Part shown: piece after piece, positions 26,595-34,682 of the stretch
Layout of the letters: each line of letters opens with the position of its first letter
Numbering within the stretch: position 1 is the stretch's first letter
From: Halobacteriovorax sp. DA5
GTDB taxonomy: Bacteria > Bdellovibrionota > Bacteriovoracia > Bacteriovoracales > Bacteriovoracaceae
Direction of reading: 5' to 3'
Assembly: GCF_002903145.1 (NCBI RefSeq)
Contig: NZ_PPDJ01000007.1
Location: 186,001-250,000, forward strand
DNA: 64,000 bases
Program-made: the position numbers and the translations under genes
Notes under the pieces: generated by a model
Told to the model about the DNA's origin: nothing
What the model saw: only the letters and a program-made list of their open reading frames with translations
The model's database searches: none

Positions 26595-27200
26595 CTATTC
26601 TTTCATCGTTGGGAGCTTCAAGCCAAATTTAATAGCACCATACCTTAGAACAAATGTTGTGATCATTACTGCCAGCGCTGGGTATAGAGGATCAAAATCA
26701 ATTTGAGAAAGAATGATGAAGACGACAGACGAAATCGCAGCTACTGTCGCATATAGTTCCTTCTGATAGAGAATTGATAATTCTCCGCTGAATGCCGATC
26801 GTAAGATCCCTCCTAGCACTGCAGTCACAACTCCCATCAATAATGACGTTTCATTATTAAATCCCAAAAGCAAAGTCTTTTGAGTTCCAATTACAACGAA
26901 GAAACCAAGTCCTAGTGTATCCAGAAATAATAGTAATGAACTTTGGCGCTCATAAAACTTTCTCATGAAAAAAGTCGAGAGAGTTGCAATGATAATGATA
27001 TAAAGATAAATTGGGTTCTTAGTCCAAAAAACAGGCTCAGCTATAATAAGGTCTCTTACCGTACCTCCCCCAACAGCAGTTAGGAAGGCCAAGAATAGCA
27101 TTCCAAATAGATCAAGCTTTGATTTTCCACCAACTGAAGCACCTGTAACAGCGAAGGCAAAGGTACCAAGGTAGTCAATATAGATAAATTCATTTGTCAT
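26595..27200 (-). CDS. TRIC-family cation channel (UPF0126)
   Basis: 201 residues, seven hydrophobic segments. The duplicated UPF0126/TRIC unit is visible as YLGTFAFAVTGASVGGKSKLDLFGMLFLAFLTAVGGGTVRDLI and LGFFVVIGTQKTLLLG through GVVTAVLGGILRSAFSG. Prokaryotic TRIC channels conduct K+ and other monovalent ions. Monocistronic, facing the exported hydrolase gene tail to tail with a one-base gap. Physiological role in bacteria is poorly defined. Confidence 0.9.
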   Translation of the reverse strand: MTNEFIYIDYLGTFAFAVTGASVGGKSKLDLFGMLFLAFLTAVGGGTVRDLIIAEPVFWTKNPIYLYIIIIATLSTFFMRKFYERQSSLLLFLDTLGLGFFVVIGTQKTLLLGFNNETSLLMGVVTAVLGGILRSAFSGELSILYQKELYATVAAISSVVFIILSQIDFDPLYPALAVMITTFVLRYGAIKFGLKLPTMKE

Positions 27201-27320
27201 ATTTTCCTCTATAAAGAGTTTAGCATATATTTCAATAAAATTTACTTTTAGAATTTACCAAATAATTACTATTATCCAGTTATAATGAATAAAGAAAACT
27301 TTTAACCATGGATGTGTTAA

Positions 27321-28793
27321 GTGCTTATTTTTATCATTTGTCTTTTGATGCTTGCTTTTGCTTATAAATTCTATAGCCCATTTGTTGAAAAACAAGCAGG
27401 TATCGACTCTCAGAATCTAACACCAGTTAAAAAATTTGAAGATGGTGTTGATTATGTTGAAGTATCACCTACAAAGGCGTTCCTAATTCAATTTCTAAAT
27501 ATCGCGGGAGTTGGCCCTATTTTTGGACCAATTCTAGGTGCTATTTATGGACCTATCGCACTCGTTTGGATTGTATTGGGAAATATCATTGGAGGCTCTG
27601 TCCATGACTTCTACTCGGGAGTACTTAGTATTAAGGAGGATGGAAAAAGTTTACCTGAAATAGCAGGTCACTATTTAAACACATACTTCAAAGCGATCAT
27701 GCTACTTTTTACAGCAATGCTCCTCTTCTTTGTTGGTGTTGTATTTATCATGAGCCCCGCCGGCCTAATCAGCAATCTCGATGCCTTTAAAGACACGATG
27801 TTTGCCAGTAATAACTTCTGGGTACTAGTCATTCTCGCTTACTATCTACTAGCGACACTACTTCCTATCGATAAAATTATTACAAAATTTTATCCATTAT
27901 TTGGTCTATTAATGGTTGTAATGACCGTCTTGATAGCAATTTCATTAATTCTTCACGCACCAATGTTACCAAAAATAGAGAATATCTTTGCATACATATC
28001 GCATTCACATATTAACTATGAATTATTAAACAGAGATCCTAATGGACCCCCTGTATGGCCACTCTTATTCGTGACAATTACTTGTGGTGCAATTAGTGGA
28101 TTTCATTCAACACAAGCTCCAATCATTGCAAGATGTCTTGGAAATGAAAAATATGTAAGGCCAGTTTACTATGGAGCGATGTTAGCTGAAGGTGTTGTGG
28201 CATGTGTTTGGGCCCTTGCCGGAATATCTGCGTTTCCAGAAGGTTACGTACAACTAAAGGCCGTTATTGCACAAGGTGGTCCAGGGCTAGTCGTGAAACA
28301 GATCTCCTCAACATACCTAGGTGCTCTTGGTGGTGTTATGGCCGTTTTGGCGGTTGCAGTCTTCCCTATAACTTCAGGAGATACTGCATTTCGCTCATTA
28401 AGATTAACGATTATTGATGCATTTAATATTCATCAAAGCATAAGGAATCGACTATTGGTTTCAATACCAATTCTAACTGTCGCCTACTTTATGACAAAAA
28501 TCGACTTCTCTCTTATTTGGCGCTACTTTGCCTTTTCAAATATGCTCTTATCAACAAGTGTTCTCTGGCTTGCAACGAAGTATTTATTTGATCGCAAAGC
28601 AATACACTGGATAGTTAGCTTACCAGCAATTGTTGGAACGGCAGTTACAATTTCATATATTCTGACTGCTCCTATAGGAGTTAATCTTTCAAAAGAGCAG
28701 GCCCAGCCAATTGGAGTTATAGTTGGAATCATTTGCTTAATTATCCTTATCGTTTTTCATCGTAAGAAATACTCACTTAAGGCCCAAGTATGA
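27321..28793 (+). CDS. CstA-family (carbon starvation) transporter, short form
   Basis: 490 residues, about 12-14 membrane segments. The CstA signature is clear: GVDYVEVSPTKAFLIQFLNIAGVGPIFGPILGAIYGP and LGNIIGGSVHDFYSGVLSI, then GFHSTQAPIIARCL and TSGDTAFRSLRL. Full-length E. coli CstA is about 700 residues; this belongs to the shorter branch. Family members import peptides or pyruvate during starvation. The start is a GTG at 27321 with no clear ribosome-binding site; an internal ATG nine codons on is an alternative. Confidence 0.9.
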   Translation: MLIFIICLLMLAFAYKFYSPFVEKQAGIDSQNLTPVKKFEDGVDYVEVSPTKAFLIQFLNIAGVGPIFGPILGAIYGPIALVWIVLGNIIGGSVHDFYSGVLSIKEDGKSLPEIAGHYLNTYFKAIMLLFTAMLLFFVGVVFIMSPAGLISNLDAFKDTMFASNNFWVLVILAYYLLATLLPIDKIITKFYPLFGLLMVVMTVLIAISLILHAPMLPKIENIFAYISHSHINYELLNRDPNGPPVWPLLFVTITCGAISGFHSTQAPIIARCLGNEKYVRPVYYGAMLAEGVVACVWALAGISAFPEGYVQLKAVIAQGGPGLVVKQISSTYLGALGGVMAVLAVAVFPITSGDTAFRSLRLTIIDAFNIHQSIRNRLLVSIPILTVAYFMTKIDFSLIWRYFAFSNMLLSTSVLWLATKYLFDRKAIHWIVSLPAIVGTAVTISYILTAPIGVNLSKEQAQPIGVIVGIICLIILIVFHRKKYSLKAQV

Positions 28794-28798
28794 TCACG

Positions 28799-28821
28799 TA
28801 GGTCCTTTAATAAAGGACCTA
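28799..28821. terminator. Bidirectional terminator between cstA-like and nitrilase genes
   Basis: Perfect 10-bp stem TAGGTCCTTT and AAAGGACCTA with a 3-base loop. It ends three bases before the nitrilase stop codon, and lies just after the transporter stop, so it can end both transcripts. Confidence 0.7.
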
Positions 28822-28823
28822 TA

Positions 28824-29774
28824 CTAACTTGCTTTTTTCAAATGAAATGAATCCATTTTGCTTTTATCTACTGTTAAATTAAAAATGTCTGGTCGAGAAT
28901 AATGACCTCCAATATCAAGAGATCTTCTTGCATCAATAACTTCCTCTAAATCATATTCTGCATAAAGAATTCCTTTTTCCCGTGACATTGGACCAGCAAC
29001 GGCACCTCCAAAAGGTTTAAATAAAACAGCATCACCATCAGATAACCAATCATCAGGCTCTGGGAAAACATCATCTTTAAAAGGTACATCATCAGGAATA
29101 TCACAACATTGAATAGCTGTAGAACATCCTGCGACCCAGCAGCCTCCCTCTCTAGCTATATGCTTAAGAGTTCCAAGCCAAGATTCCCCACAGTCCCAAG
29201 TTGGGGCCAAGTAAACCTCGACCCCTTGGGCATATAAACTAAAGCGAGAAAGTGGCATATAATTTTCCCAACATATGAGGCTTCCAATTTTTCCGGCCGG
29301 AGTATCCACAACATTTAGGCCACGAGCATCTCCCCAGCCCCAAACCATGCGTTCAGGGTTAGTTGGAATTAACTTTCGATGTAGATTTAGAATTTCACCA
29401 TCTGGGCCAATAATGGCATATGAATTAAATAGTGTTGAGCCACTTGCTTCAGAGTTAATTTCATTAAAGCCAATTGCAACGGTTACGTTTTTCTTCTTAG
29501 CTGTTTCTTGAATATCTGATAGTTGATTTTTAGAGAGATCAATTGAGTTTTTAAAAAGAACATGGTGAAGTTCTTTAAACATCAGCATATCTCCACCAGG
29601 TCGAAGCCGCCATACCCAAGAAGGATAACCTGGTAAATATGCCTCAGGGAACATGACTAGCTGAGCGCCTTCTCTAGCTGCTTCAGTGATAGAATCACAA
29701 GCTATTTCGATTGATTTCGTTAAATTTAAAAATACAGGTGGAAGCTGAACGATTGCAAGTTTTTTCACTTTCAT
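28824..29774 (-). CDS. Nitrilase (carbon-nitrogen hydrolase family, nitrilase branch)
   Basis: 316 residues, the usual nitrilase length. The catalytic triad is visible: Glu in MFPEAYLPGYPSW, Lys in LHRKLIPT, Cys in LICWENYMPLSRF; the latter two flanks are characteristic of branch-1 nitrilases rather than amidases. It hydrolyses nitriles to carboxylic acids and ammonia in the cytosol, as a spiral homo-oligomer. No aldoxime dehydratase or nitrile hydratase lies nearby, so the natural substrate is unknown. Probably monocistronic. Confidence 0.93.
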   Translation of the reverse strand: MKVKKLAIVQLPPVFLNLTKSIEIACDSITEAAREGAQLVMFPEAYLPGYPSWVWRLRPGGDMLMFKELHHVLFKNSIDLSKNQLSDIQETAKKKNVTVAIGFNEINSEASGSTLFNSYAIIGPDGEILNLHRKLIPTNPERMVWGWGDARGLNVVDTPAGKIGSLICWENYMPLSRFSLYAQGVEVYLAPTWDCGESWLGTLKHIAREGGCWVAGCSTAIQCCDIPDDVPFKDDVFPEPDDWLSDGDAVLFKPFGGAVAGPMSREKGILYAEYDLEEVIDARRSLDIGGHYSRPDIFNLTVDKSKMDSFHLKKAS

Positions 29775-29872
29775 CTCCTTAAGTCAGCACCTCTCCGAGT
29801 ATTTTAATTTAAACATATAATTGAATAGAAAGATATTTAACCTCTCTTAAATTTGGATGTTAAACCTCCAAA

Positions 29873-30046
29873 TTATTTTCCAAAAAACTCACTTCGATAT
29901 TCTTTAATTCCAGCTTTATTGTGACTTTTACAATCTTTTGATGAATCTTTGTTAACCTTTTCTTTTTTTACTTCTTTTACCTTCTCCTGCGAAGCAATAG
30001 AAGTCATTGATAAAAGTACAGCACAACACAGTATAAGTTTCTTCAT
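29873..30046 (-). CDS. Small exported lysine-rich protein (57 residues)
   Basis: 57 residues: a Sec signal peptide (MKKLILCCAVLLSMTSIAS) followed by a highly charged Lys/Glu mature peptide of about 38 residues ending KEYRSEFFGK. A cleavage after SIAS is plausible; a CC pair lies within the signal but no clean lipobox follows. GGGAAT lies upstream as a weak ribosome-binding site. This small ORF has a real-looking composition and start, but no homolog is known to me. Confidence 0.55.
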   Translation of the reverse strand: MKKLILCCAVLLSMTSIASQEKVKEVKKEKVNKDSSKDCKSHNKAGIKEYRSEFFGK

Positions 30047-30195
30047 ATCTATTCCCTTGTTAAGTCTCTTTCAAAAAGATAACACTTGAAACCACTTATA
30101 TATAGGGACCTTACGAAGATTTCACACTACGATAAAAGATTTAACAAAAATAACTAAAGTCAATAAATAGAGATAAGACGAGGTAATCAGAGAAT

Positions 30196-30222
30196 AAAAA
30201 GAAGGGCCATTACCTGACCCTT
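30196..30222 (-). terminator. Rho-independent terminator after the PF10116 gene
   Basis: Minus-strand hairpin AAGGGTCA and TGGCCCTT (one G-U pair, loop GGTAA) followed by C and TTTTT. It lies about 33 bases beyond the stop of the upstream gene, the expected position. Confidence 0.75.
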
Positions 30223-30254
30223 TTGTTTTACAATTTTATAACCATTACGCTGCA

Positions 30255-30683
30255 CTAAGCGGCCATAATTTTTTCAATTTCACTATCAGGCAAGTTTCCG
30301 AGGTCCTTATTTAAATAATTGCTAACCTGCTTATTCAACTTGCTATTCAAGTTATTTCTTATCACTCCTAAAAAAGAGTTCTCCGCTACTATCACAAGCT
30401 CATCAAAATTATGCTTATCATGATTTTGATTTAAGAACTGATTAATCTCTTTTGCAAATAATTCTTCACGATGCTGCTTATTTGTTTTCTTAGGTGTAAA
30501 AGATTGATAACCGTGAGCACTACTATTGGCCATTGAGCCATGGCGGTCCGAATTCACCTCTCCCTCTTTTAATTTAATCCTAGGATTTTCAAGGGATTTA
30601 ATAAGCTTTAAGGTATTTCTTTTTTTTCGCTCATAAATACGTGCATTAGACTTGCTTGCAACAACAACCCATGATCGATGCAT
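30255..30683 (-). CDS. PF10116 'host attachment'-like / baeRF-type protein
   Basis: About 142 residues; ATG at 30683 with GGAGG five bases upstream (an in-frame GTG at 30695 is less likely). It opens MHRSWVVVASKSNARIYERKKRNTLKLIKSLENPRIKLKEGE and contains NSDRHGSMANSSAHGYQSFTPKK, which is the Host_attach (PF10116) pattern. These belong to the archaeo-eukaryotic release-factor-1-like (baeRF) fold, but their molecular role is uncertain; the family name came from plant-symbiont work. Intracellular, no signal peptide. Confidence 0.8.
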   Translation of the reverse strand: MHRSWVVVASKSNARIYERKKRNTLKLIKSLENPRIKLKEGEVNSDRHGSMANSSAHGYQSFTPKKTNKQHREELFAKEINQFLNQNHDKHNFDELVIVAENSFLGVIRNNLNSKLNKQVSNYLNKDLGNLPDSEIEKIMAA

Positions 30684-30846
30684 ATCTACCTCCACGAGAT
30701 ATTTTTTTTATCATCGCCCTAATTCAAAAATAATTCCAACAAATAAATAGTAAATATTTCTTATCACAACTCCATGTGAACTGTTCCTAATTTCAGAGCA
30801 GGTTCTTTTTTCTTATAAACTGTTAAAAGTATGTTAAAAATATTGA

Positions 30847-31761
30847 ATGAAAACAGATAACAAAGAACTACATCCAAGAAATCTTCACAACAAGAGCTAT
30901 GATTTTAATGCTTTAATAAAGAGCTTTCCGACTCTTGAAAGTTATGTAAAAGCAAATCAATACGGAAATCAAAGTGTAAACTTCTCTGATGCTGGAGCAC
31001 TTTTATGTCTTAATCAGGCACTTTTAGCTCATTACTATAAAGTGACTAATTGGAGTGTTCCCCAAGGAAATCTTGTACCGCCTATTCCAGGACGAGTCGA
31101 CTATATTCATTATATTGCCGACCTTTTAGCAGAGGACAATAATGGAAAAGTTCCAGTTGGTCCAAAAATAAAAGGACTAGATATTGGAACTGGAACGAGT
31201 TGTATCTACCCTATTCTTGGTAATAGTATCTATGGTTGGAAATTTGTTGGAAGTGATATTAGCTCTGAAGCAATAAATCATGCCAATACAATTCTTAAAG
31301 CAAATTCATCTTTAAAAAAGAATATTAAGGCACGCTTTCAAAAATCACCTCAACATATCTTTAAAGAACTAATTAAAAGTGATGAGAAGTTTGATTTTAC
31401 GATGTGTAATCCACCTTTTTATTCATCACAAGAAGAAGCCGATAAAGAGAGAGCTAAGAAGCTTAAAAATCTGAATGCAAACAAAATCAAGAAAGGACAT
31501 AACCCCACGGCAAAATCGAATTTTGGTGGAGTAAAAAATGAGCTCTGGTGTGAAGGTGGAGAGAAAGCATTTGTCACAAATATGATTCAAGAAAGTGTTG
31601 AATTTAAGCAACAATGTCACTGGTTTACGACTCTTATTTCTCAAAAAGAGAATCTAGTTGATTTAAATAAAGAGCTTAAGAGACAAGGTGTAAGCGATAG
31701 TCGAGTTATTGAAATGATTCATGGACACAAGATTGCTCATATTCTTGCTTGGAAATTTTAG
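30847..31761 (+). CDS. rlmF: 23S rRNA m6A1618 methyltransferase
   Basis: 304 residues. RlmF signature at the start (ELHPRNLHNKSYDFNALIKSFPTL), then the SAM-binding GLDIGTGTSCIYPILG, the acidic strand GSDISSEA, and the N6-adenine catalytic NPPFYSSQEEA. Length matches E. coli RlmF (308). It modifies A1618 of 23S rRNA. Monocistronic with a strong hairpin terminator directly downstream; no clear ribosome-binding site before the ATG. Confidence 0.96.
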   Translation: MKTDNKELHPRNLHNKSYDFNALIKSFPTLESYVKANQYGNQSVNFSDAGALLCLNQALLAHYYKVTNWSVPQGNLVPPIPGRVDYIHYIADLLAEDNNGKVPVGPKIKGLDIGTGTSCIYPILGNSIYGWKFVGSDISSEAINHANTILKANSSLKKNIKARFQKSPQHIFKELIKSDEKFDFTMCNPPFYSSQEEADKERAKKLKNLNANKIKKGHNPTAKSNFGGVKNELWCEGGEKAFVTNMIQESVEFKQQCHWFTTLISQKENLVDLNKELKRQGVSDSRVIEMIHGHKIAHILAWKF

Positions 31762-31763
31762 AA

Positions 31764-31800
31764 GTCCATACCTTGACCTTAGGGAAATCAAGGTATGGAC
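31764..31800. terminator. Strong bidirectional terminator after rlmF
   Basis: Perfect 13-bp stem GTCCATACCTTGA and TCAAGGTATGGAC with an 11-base loop, between rlmF and the convergent exported-protein gene. It lacks a T tract but is one of the most stable hairpins in the window. Confidence 0.7.
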
Positions 31801-31807
31801 ATATGTA

Positions 31808-32299
31808 TTAAAGAAGGATGATTGTGTGAACAGCACCTTCTCTAACAACTTCAAATTCAAACATTTCAAGAGCAAGAGCTTTACGATCAGATCTCTTAGC
31901 ATTTGATAGGATTTCTAAGTCAGAGCTTGATAGCTTATCTAGAGAGATATTGAAAGCTACAAATTCAGTTCTTTTTCCGTTATTTACTTCACCGTGACGA
32001 TCAGCTGTACCAAATGGCTTGAAGCTAAGAATAACTTGAGCAACTTGAACTTTTGAAAGAGTTACTTCGCTACAAAGACCAGTTTGAGCTCTATCTCTAA
32101 CTGGACCATTTGAGTTACAGTTAGTAACAACAACATTCTTTGATTCAACAACTTCAGTTAGTTTGAAGTCAAATACGTTTACGTTTACTTTTCTAGAAGA
32201 TTCAACAGTTTTCTCAGTTGCGAATACATCGTATGAGATTGTTTTTGCTTGAGTTGAAAGTCCAGCGATTAGTGTAAGTGCGATTAATAAGTTTTTCAT
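31808..32299 (-). CDS. Exported hypothetical protein
   Basis: 163 residues with a Sec signal peptide (MKNLLIALTLIAGLSTQA). The mature part is beta-strand-rich, with alternating hydrophobic residues (KTISYDVFATEKTVES, VFDFKLTEVVES, AVHTIILL) and two cysteines flanking GPVRDRAQTGL. ATG preceded by TGGAGG. A 203-bp AT-rich region with four TTTGTCC motifs separates it from the divergent HTH gene, so both may share regulation. No family recognised; periplasmic or secreted. Confidence 0.62.
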   Translation of the reverse strand: MKNLLIALTLIAGLSTQAKTISYDVFATEKTVESSRKVNVNVFDFKLTEVVESKNVVVTNCNSNGPVRDRAQTGLCSEVTLSKVQVAQVILSFKPFGTADRHGEVNNGKRTEFVAFNISLDKLSSSDLEILSNAKRSDRKALALEMFEFEVVREGAVHTIILL

Positions 32300-32381
32300 A
32301 AATCCTCCAAGAATTGGTTAGCAATGTTTTCTATGGGGGTAATTTGAACTAAGCACGACAAAAAATATATATTCTTCAAAT

Positions 32382-32460
32382 TTTGTCCAAATTTTCAAAG
32401 ACATTTGTCCAATATTGTAATTTCAAGGCCCTAGAACGGACAAATCCTATGTTTTTGTCC
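32382..32460. promoter_or_regulatory. Four TTTGTCC boxes in a divergent promoter region
   Basis: TTTGTCC occurs at 32382-32388, 32404-32410 and 32454-32460 on the plus strand and as GGACAAA at 32438-32444. The last two form a perfect inverted repeat GGACAAA-N9-TTTGTCC. They lie between an exported-protein gene and a HTH regulator gene, so they look like binding sites of that regulator or of an unlinked factor. Confidence 0.55.
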
Positions 32461-32523
32461 AAAATTTTCATAGTTTCACAACAATTATTGATTAAATGAA
32501 TAGTGAACGATAGTTATATATCC

Positions 32524-33312
32524 ATGCAAAATAGCATTTCTACTTCCCATTCAAAGCTTGGCCTTAGGGCACAAGTACAAGCCGATATCAATCGCTACCT
32601 TGTGAACTTCAAGGATGCTAAGATTGGGCAAAGAAAGCTTGCTGAAAGTGCTGATATTCATCCAAAGACGATCCAAAGAATCTGTCGCCAAGAGAATACT
32701 CCAGGGCATATTACAATTCTAAAAATTTACCGCGTCCTTCTTGGAGAAAGTAATACTTCAAAACTACTTCCCCTACTTCCAACTGCAATCAAAGAAGTTG
32801 TACTTAAAGATGGAATCGATCTACCTGAAACTGACGTTGATTACTCAGCAGTGATTAAAAGTGAAATCCTAAAGAATGATGTCTTTTGCGAGATTTACTT
32901 TTTAATTGATACAGCACCTGTTACTCGTGATCTCATTATGTTCAAATACGGAGAGCATGGACTACATATTCTTGATAATATGTTTTCTCTTAATGCTATT
33001 AAATACCTCGATGATGGAGCGATCGCTCTTGGAACATCTAGGGTGCAGCTAGATGCTGAAATAATTAAGAAGGCCGGCTTAACTCTATCGCAGAAGTATT
33101 CTAAACACCAAAACTGTGAAATTACTGGTGATAACTTCATCGGACTTTATGTTGATTCGCTACCAGAGGAAGCTTATCAGAAATGGCTTGAGATCGATAA
33201 AGAAGCATTTATAAAAAAAGCTGAAATAGCGAAGCAGTATCGCACTAATGTAAAAGGCAAGAGGGTCTTTACTTATATGACGACTGATACATTTACAAAG
33301 AGTGAATTATGA
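32524..33312 (+). CDS. HTH (XRE-like) DNA-binding regulator
   Basis: About 262 residues, start taken at the ATG at 32524 (a GTG at 32503 is the alternative). The N-terminal helix-turn-helix is GQRKLAESADIHPKTIQRICRQENTPGHITILKIYRVL, the XRE/cro pattern used at about residues 35-70. The remaining ~190 residues, with long amphipathic segments, are unlike families I know and could sense a signal. Its stop overlaps the start of the next exported-protein gene by four bases (ATGA), so it controls or is coproduced with an exported protein. Confidence 0.78.
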   Translation: MQNSISTSHSKLGLRAQVQADINRYLVNFKDAKIGQRKLAESADIHPKTIQRICRQENTPGHITILKIYRVLLGESNTSKLLPLLPTAIKEVVLKDGIDLPETDVDYSAVIKSEILKNDVFCEIYFLIDTAPVTRDLIMFKYGEHGLHILDNMFSLNAIKYLDDGAIALGTSRVQLDAEIIKKAGLTLSQKYSKHQNCEITGDNFIGLYVDSLPEEAYQKWLEIDKEAFIKKAEIAKQYRTNVKGKRVFTYMTTDTFTKSEL

Positions 33313-33749
33313 AAGTTTTAAAATGGATAATCCTAGCAAGTTTAGCAACGACTATATTAGCTGGTGGAGACTATGGTGGTGGCCCTAAAGTTGTAGCACT
33401 AAACAAACTCGACCACTCTGTTCAGCTCGGAGACATCAAGCTCTCTAGGAATAAAGATAAGATTGAACTGACAGTTATCTATCAAAAACGAGTTACAAAA
33501 TTTGATCCTTTCTTAAGTGAAAAGGATGCTAATAAACTGATGTATGGAAAATACGCTGAAGTTAGAGTTAATTACGACAAAGAATTATTCAATCAAGACT
33601 TAATTGATGAATTAAAAGGTCGTGGTCCAATTACCATCTTTAAGTCTAAGTATAAAAAGCTTGTGAATGAATACTTCACAATTGATGAAGTTACAGATCA
33701 AGTAAATATTGATCCAGATAAAAAGTACTTTGAAGTAAACTTAAAATAA
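33309..33749 (+). CDS. Exported hypothetical protein coupled to the HTH gene
   Basis: 146 residues with a Sec signal peptide ending around TTILAGG, then a GDYGGGPK start and a mature part rich in Lys and Asp. It overlaps the regulator stop by four bases, so it is translationally coupled. The sequence has beta-strand-type alternation but no recognisable domain. It might be an effector of the upstream regulator's regulon. Confidence 0.6.
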   Translation: MKVLKWIILASLATTILAGGDYGGGPKVVALNKLDHSVQLGDIKLSRNKDKIELTVIYQKRVTKFDPFLSEKDANKLMYGKYAEVRVNYDKELFNQDLIDELKGRGPITIFKSKYKKLVNEYFTIDEVTDQVNIDPDKKYFEVNLK

Positions 33750-33757
33750 AAATAGGC

Positions 33758-34117
33758 TTAGAGCTCAGTATATTTCTTTGCTGAGCCCTTCGCTTTTTCA
33801 ATTGGATATTTCTTCGCATTCTTTTGTATTTTTCTAAGAGTCACCTCTTCAATATCAATATCGGCCTTAATTGCAATTCTCATCAGGTAAACAAAGATAT
33901 CAGCAATCTCATCCTCTAGCTTTTCTTTGAGAATTGAATTAGAAGCAATATCATTGGATTCGCATTCCTTTAGCCATTGAAAGATTTCCACAAGTTCAGA
34001 AGTCTCCACACTAAGTGCCATTGCTAAATTTTTAATTGAGTGAAATTGATCCCAATCTCTCTCACTTATAAATTTACTTACTTCAGAGTTTATCTTTTCA
34101 ACATTAATCGATTTCAT
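33758..34117 (-). CDS. MazG-like nucleotide pyrophosphohydrolase
   Basis: 119 residues, a single MazG-type helical domain. The metal-binding acidic helices are visible: ETSELVEIFQWL (the ExxE pattern) and LEDEIADIFVYLMRI (ExxD). Length and pattern match RS21-C6/dCTPase-type members, which hydrolyse (d)NTPs and clean the nucleotide pool. Converges on the coupled exported-protein gene. Substrate not determined. Confidence 0.9.
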   Translation of the reverse strand: MKSINVEKINSEVSKFISERDWDQFHSIKNLAMALSVETSELVEIFQWLKECESNDIASNSILKEKLEDEIADIFVYLMRIAIKADIDIEEVTLRKIQKNAKKYPIEKAKGSAKKYTEL

Positions 34118-34139
34118 ATAGGCCTTTTCTTCAAGTCTT

Positions 34140-34472
34140 CTATTCGATTATAGTAATTTTCCCATTAGCAAAGCAAGTAAATGTCGATTTCACAGTAACA
34201 TCACCACTACATCCACCAGGAAATGGCGATTCATTGTGAACAACGACCTCTAGATCATTACTATTCAGGCGGCTTAGCTCTCCATTTAAGCTATCACACC
34301 ATTTCTGAGCATCATGTAGAATCATATCCACAGCACCGCTTAGCGCCCCGATACTATCTGTGTAACAAGCATAGTTTTGAACCTTAAAATCTTTGCGAGC
34401 GATACTCCCATCACTTGCGAGCAGACTTGCAGACGTAAAAACTGTAAGTGTGATTAGTAGAAAATTCTTCAT
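34140..34472 (-). CDS. Small exported cysteine-containing protein
   Basis: 110 residues with a Sec signal peptide (MKNFLLITLTVFTSASLLAS). The mature part has four cysteines (YACY, KWCD, GGCS, FTCF), which could form two disulfides. No recognised domain. Located 22 bases upstream of the MazG-like gene on the same strand, so the two could be cotranscribed. Confidence 0.6.
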   Translation of the reverse strand: MKNFLLITLTVFTSASLLASDGSIARKDFKVQNYACYTDSIGALSGAVDMILHDAQKWCDSLNGELSRLNSNDLEVVVHNESPFPGGCSGDVTVKSTFTCFANGKITIIE

Positions 34473-34682
34473 CTCTCCTCCCTTCGGTTAAGAGTAAGAT
34501 AGAGAATCATACTTAATAAATACAATAAATTTATGAGTAATATTTAATAAGATAATTTTATAACAAGGAGAAATCTTCACTAACCACTAATAATACAGTT
34601 TAAAGTTAACCATCTTAACCATATTAAGTTTTACACAGATCAATTTCCCCTTATAATTAAACTAATACCTTAAGGAGAAGTT

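Noticed and set aside
33763..33786. Hairpin GCTCAG/CTGAGC after the coupled exported-protein gene
   Set aside because: It lies mostly within the end of the convergent MazG-like coding region and the loop is long, so support as a terminator is weak.
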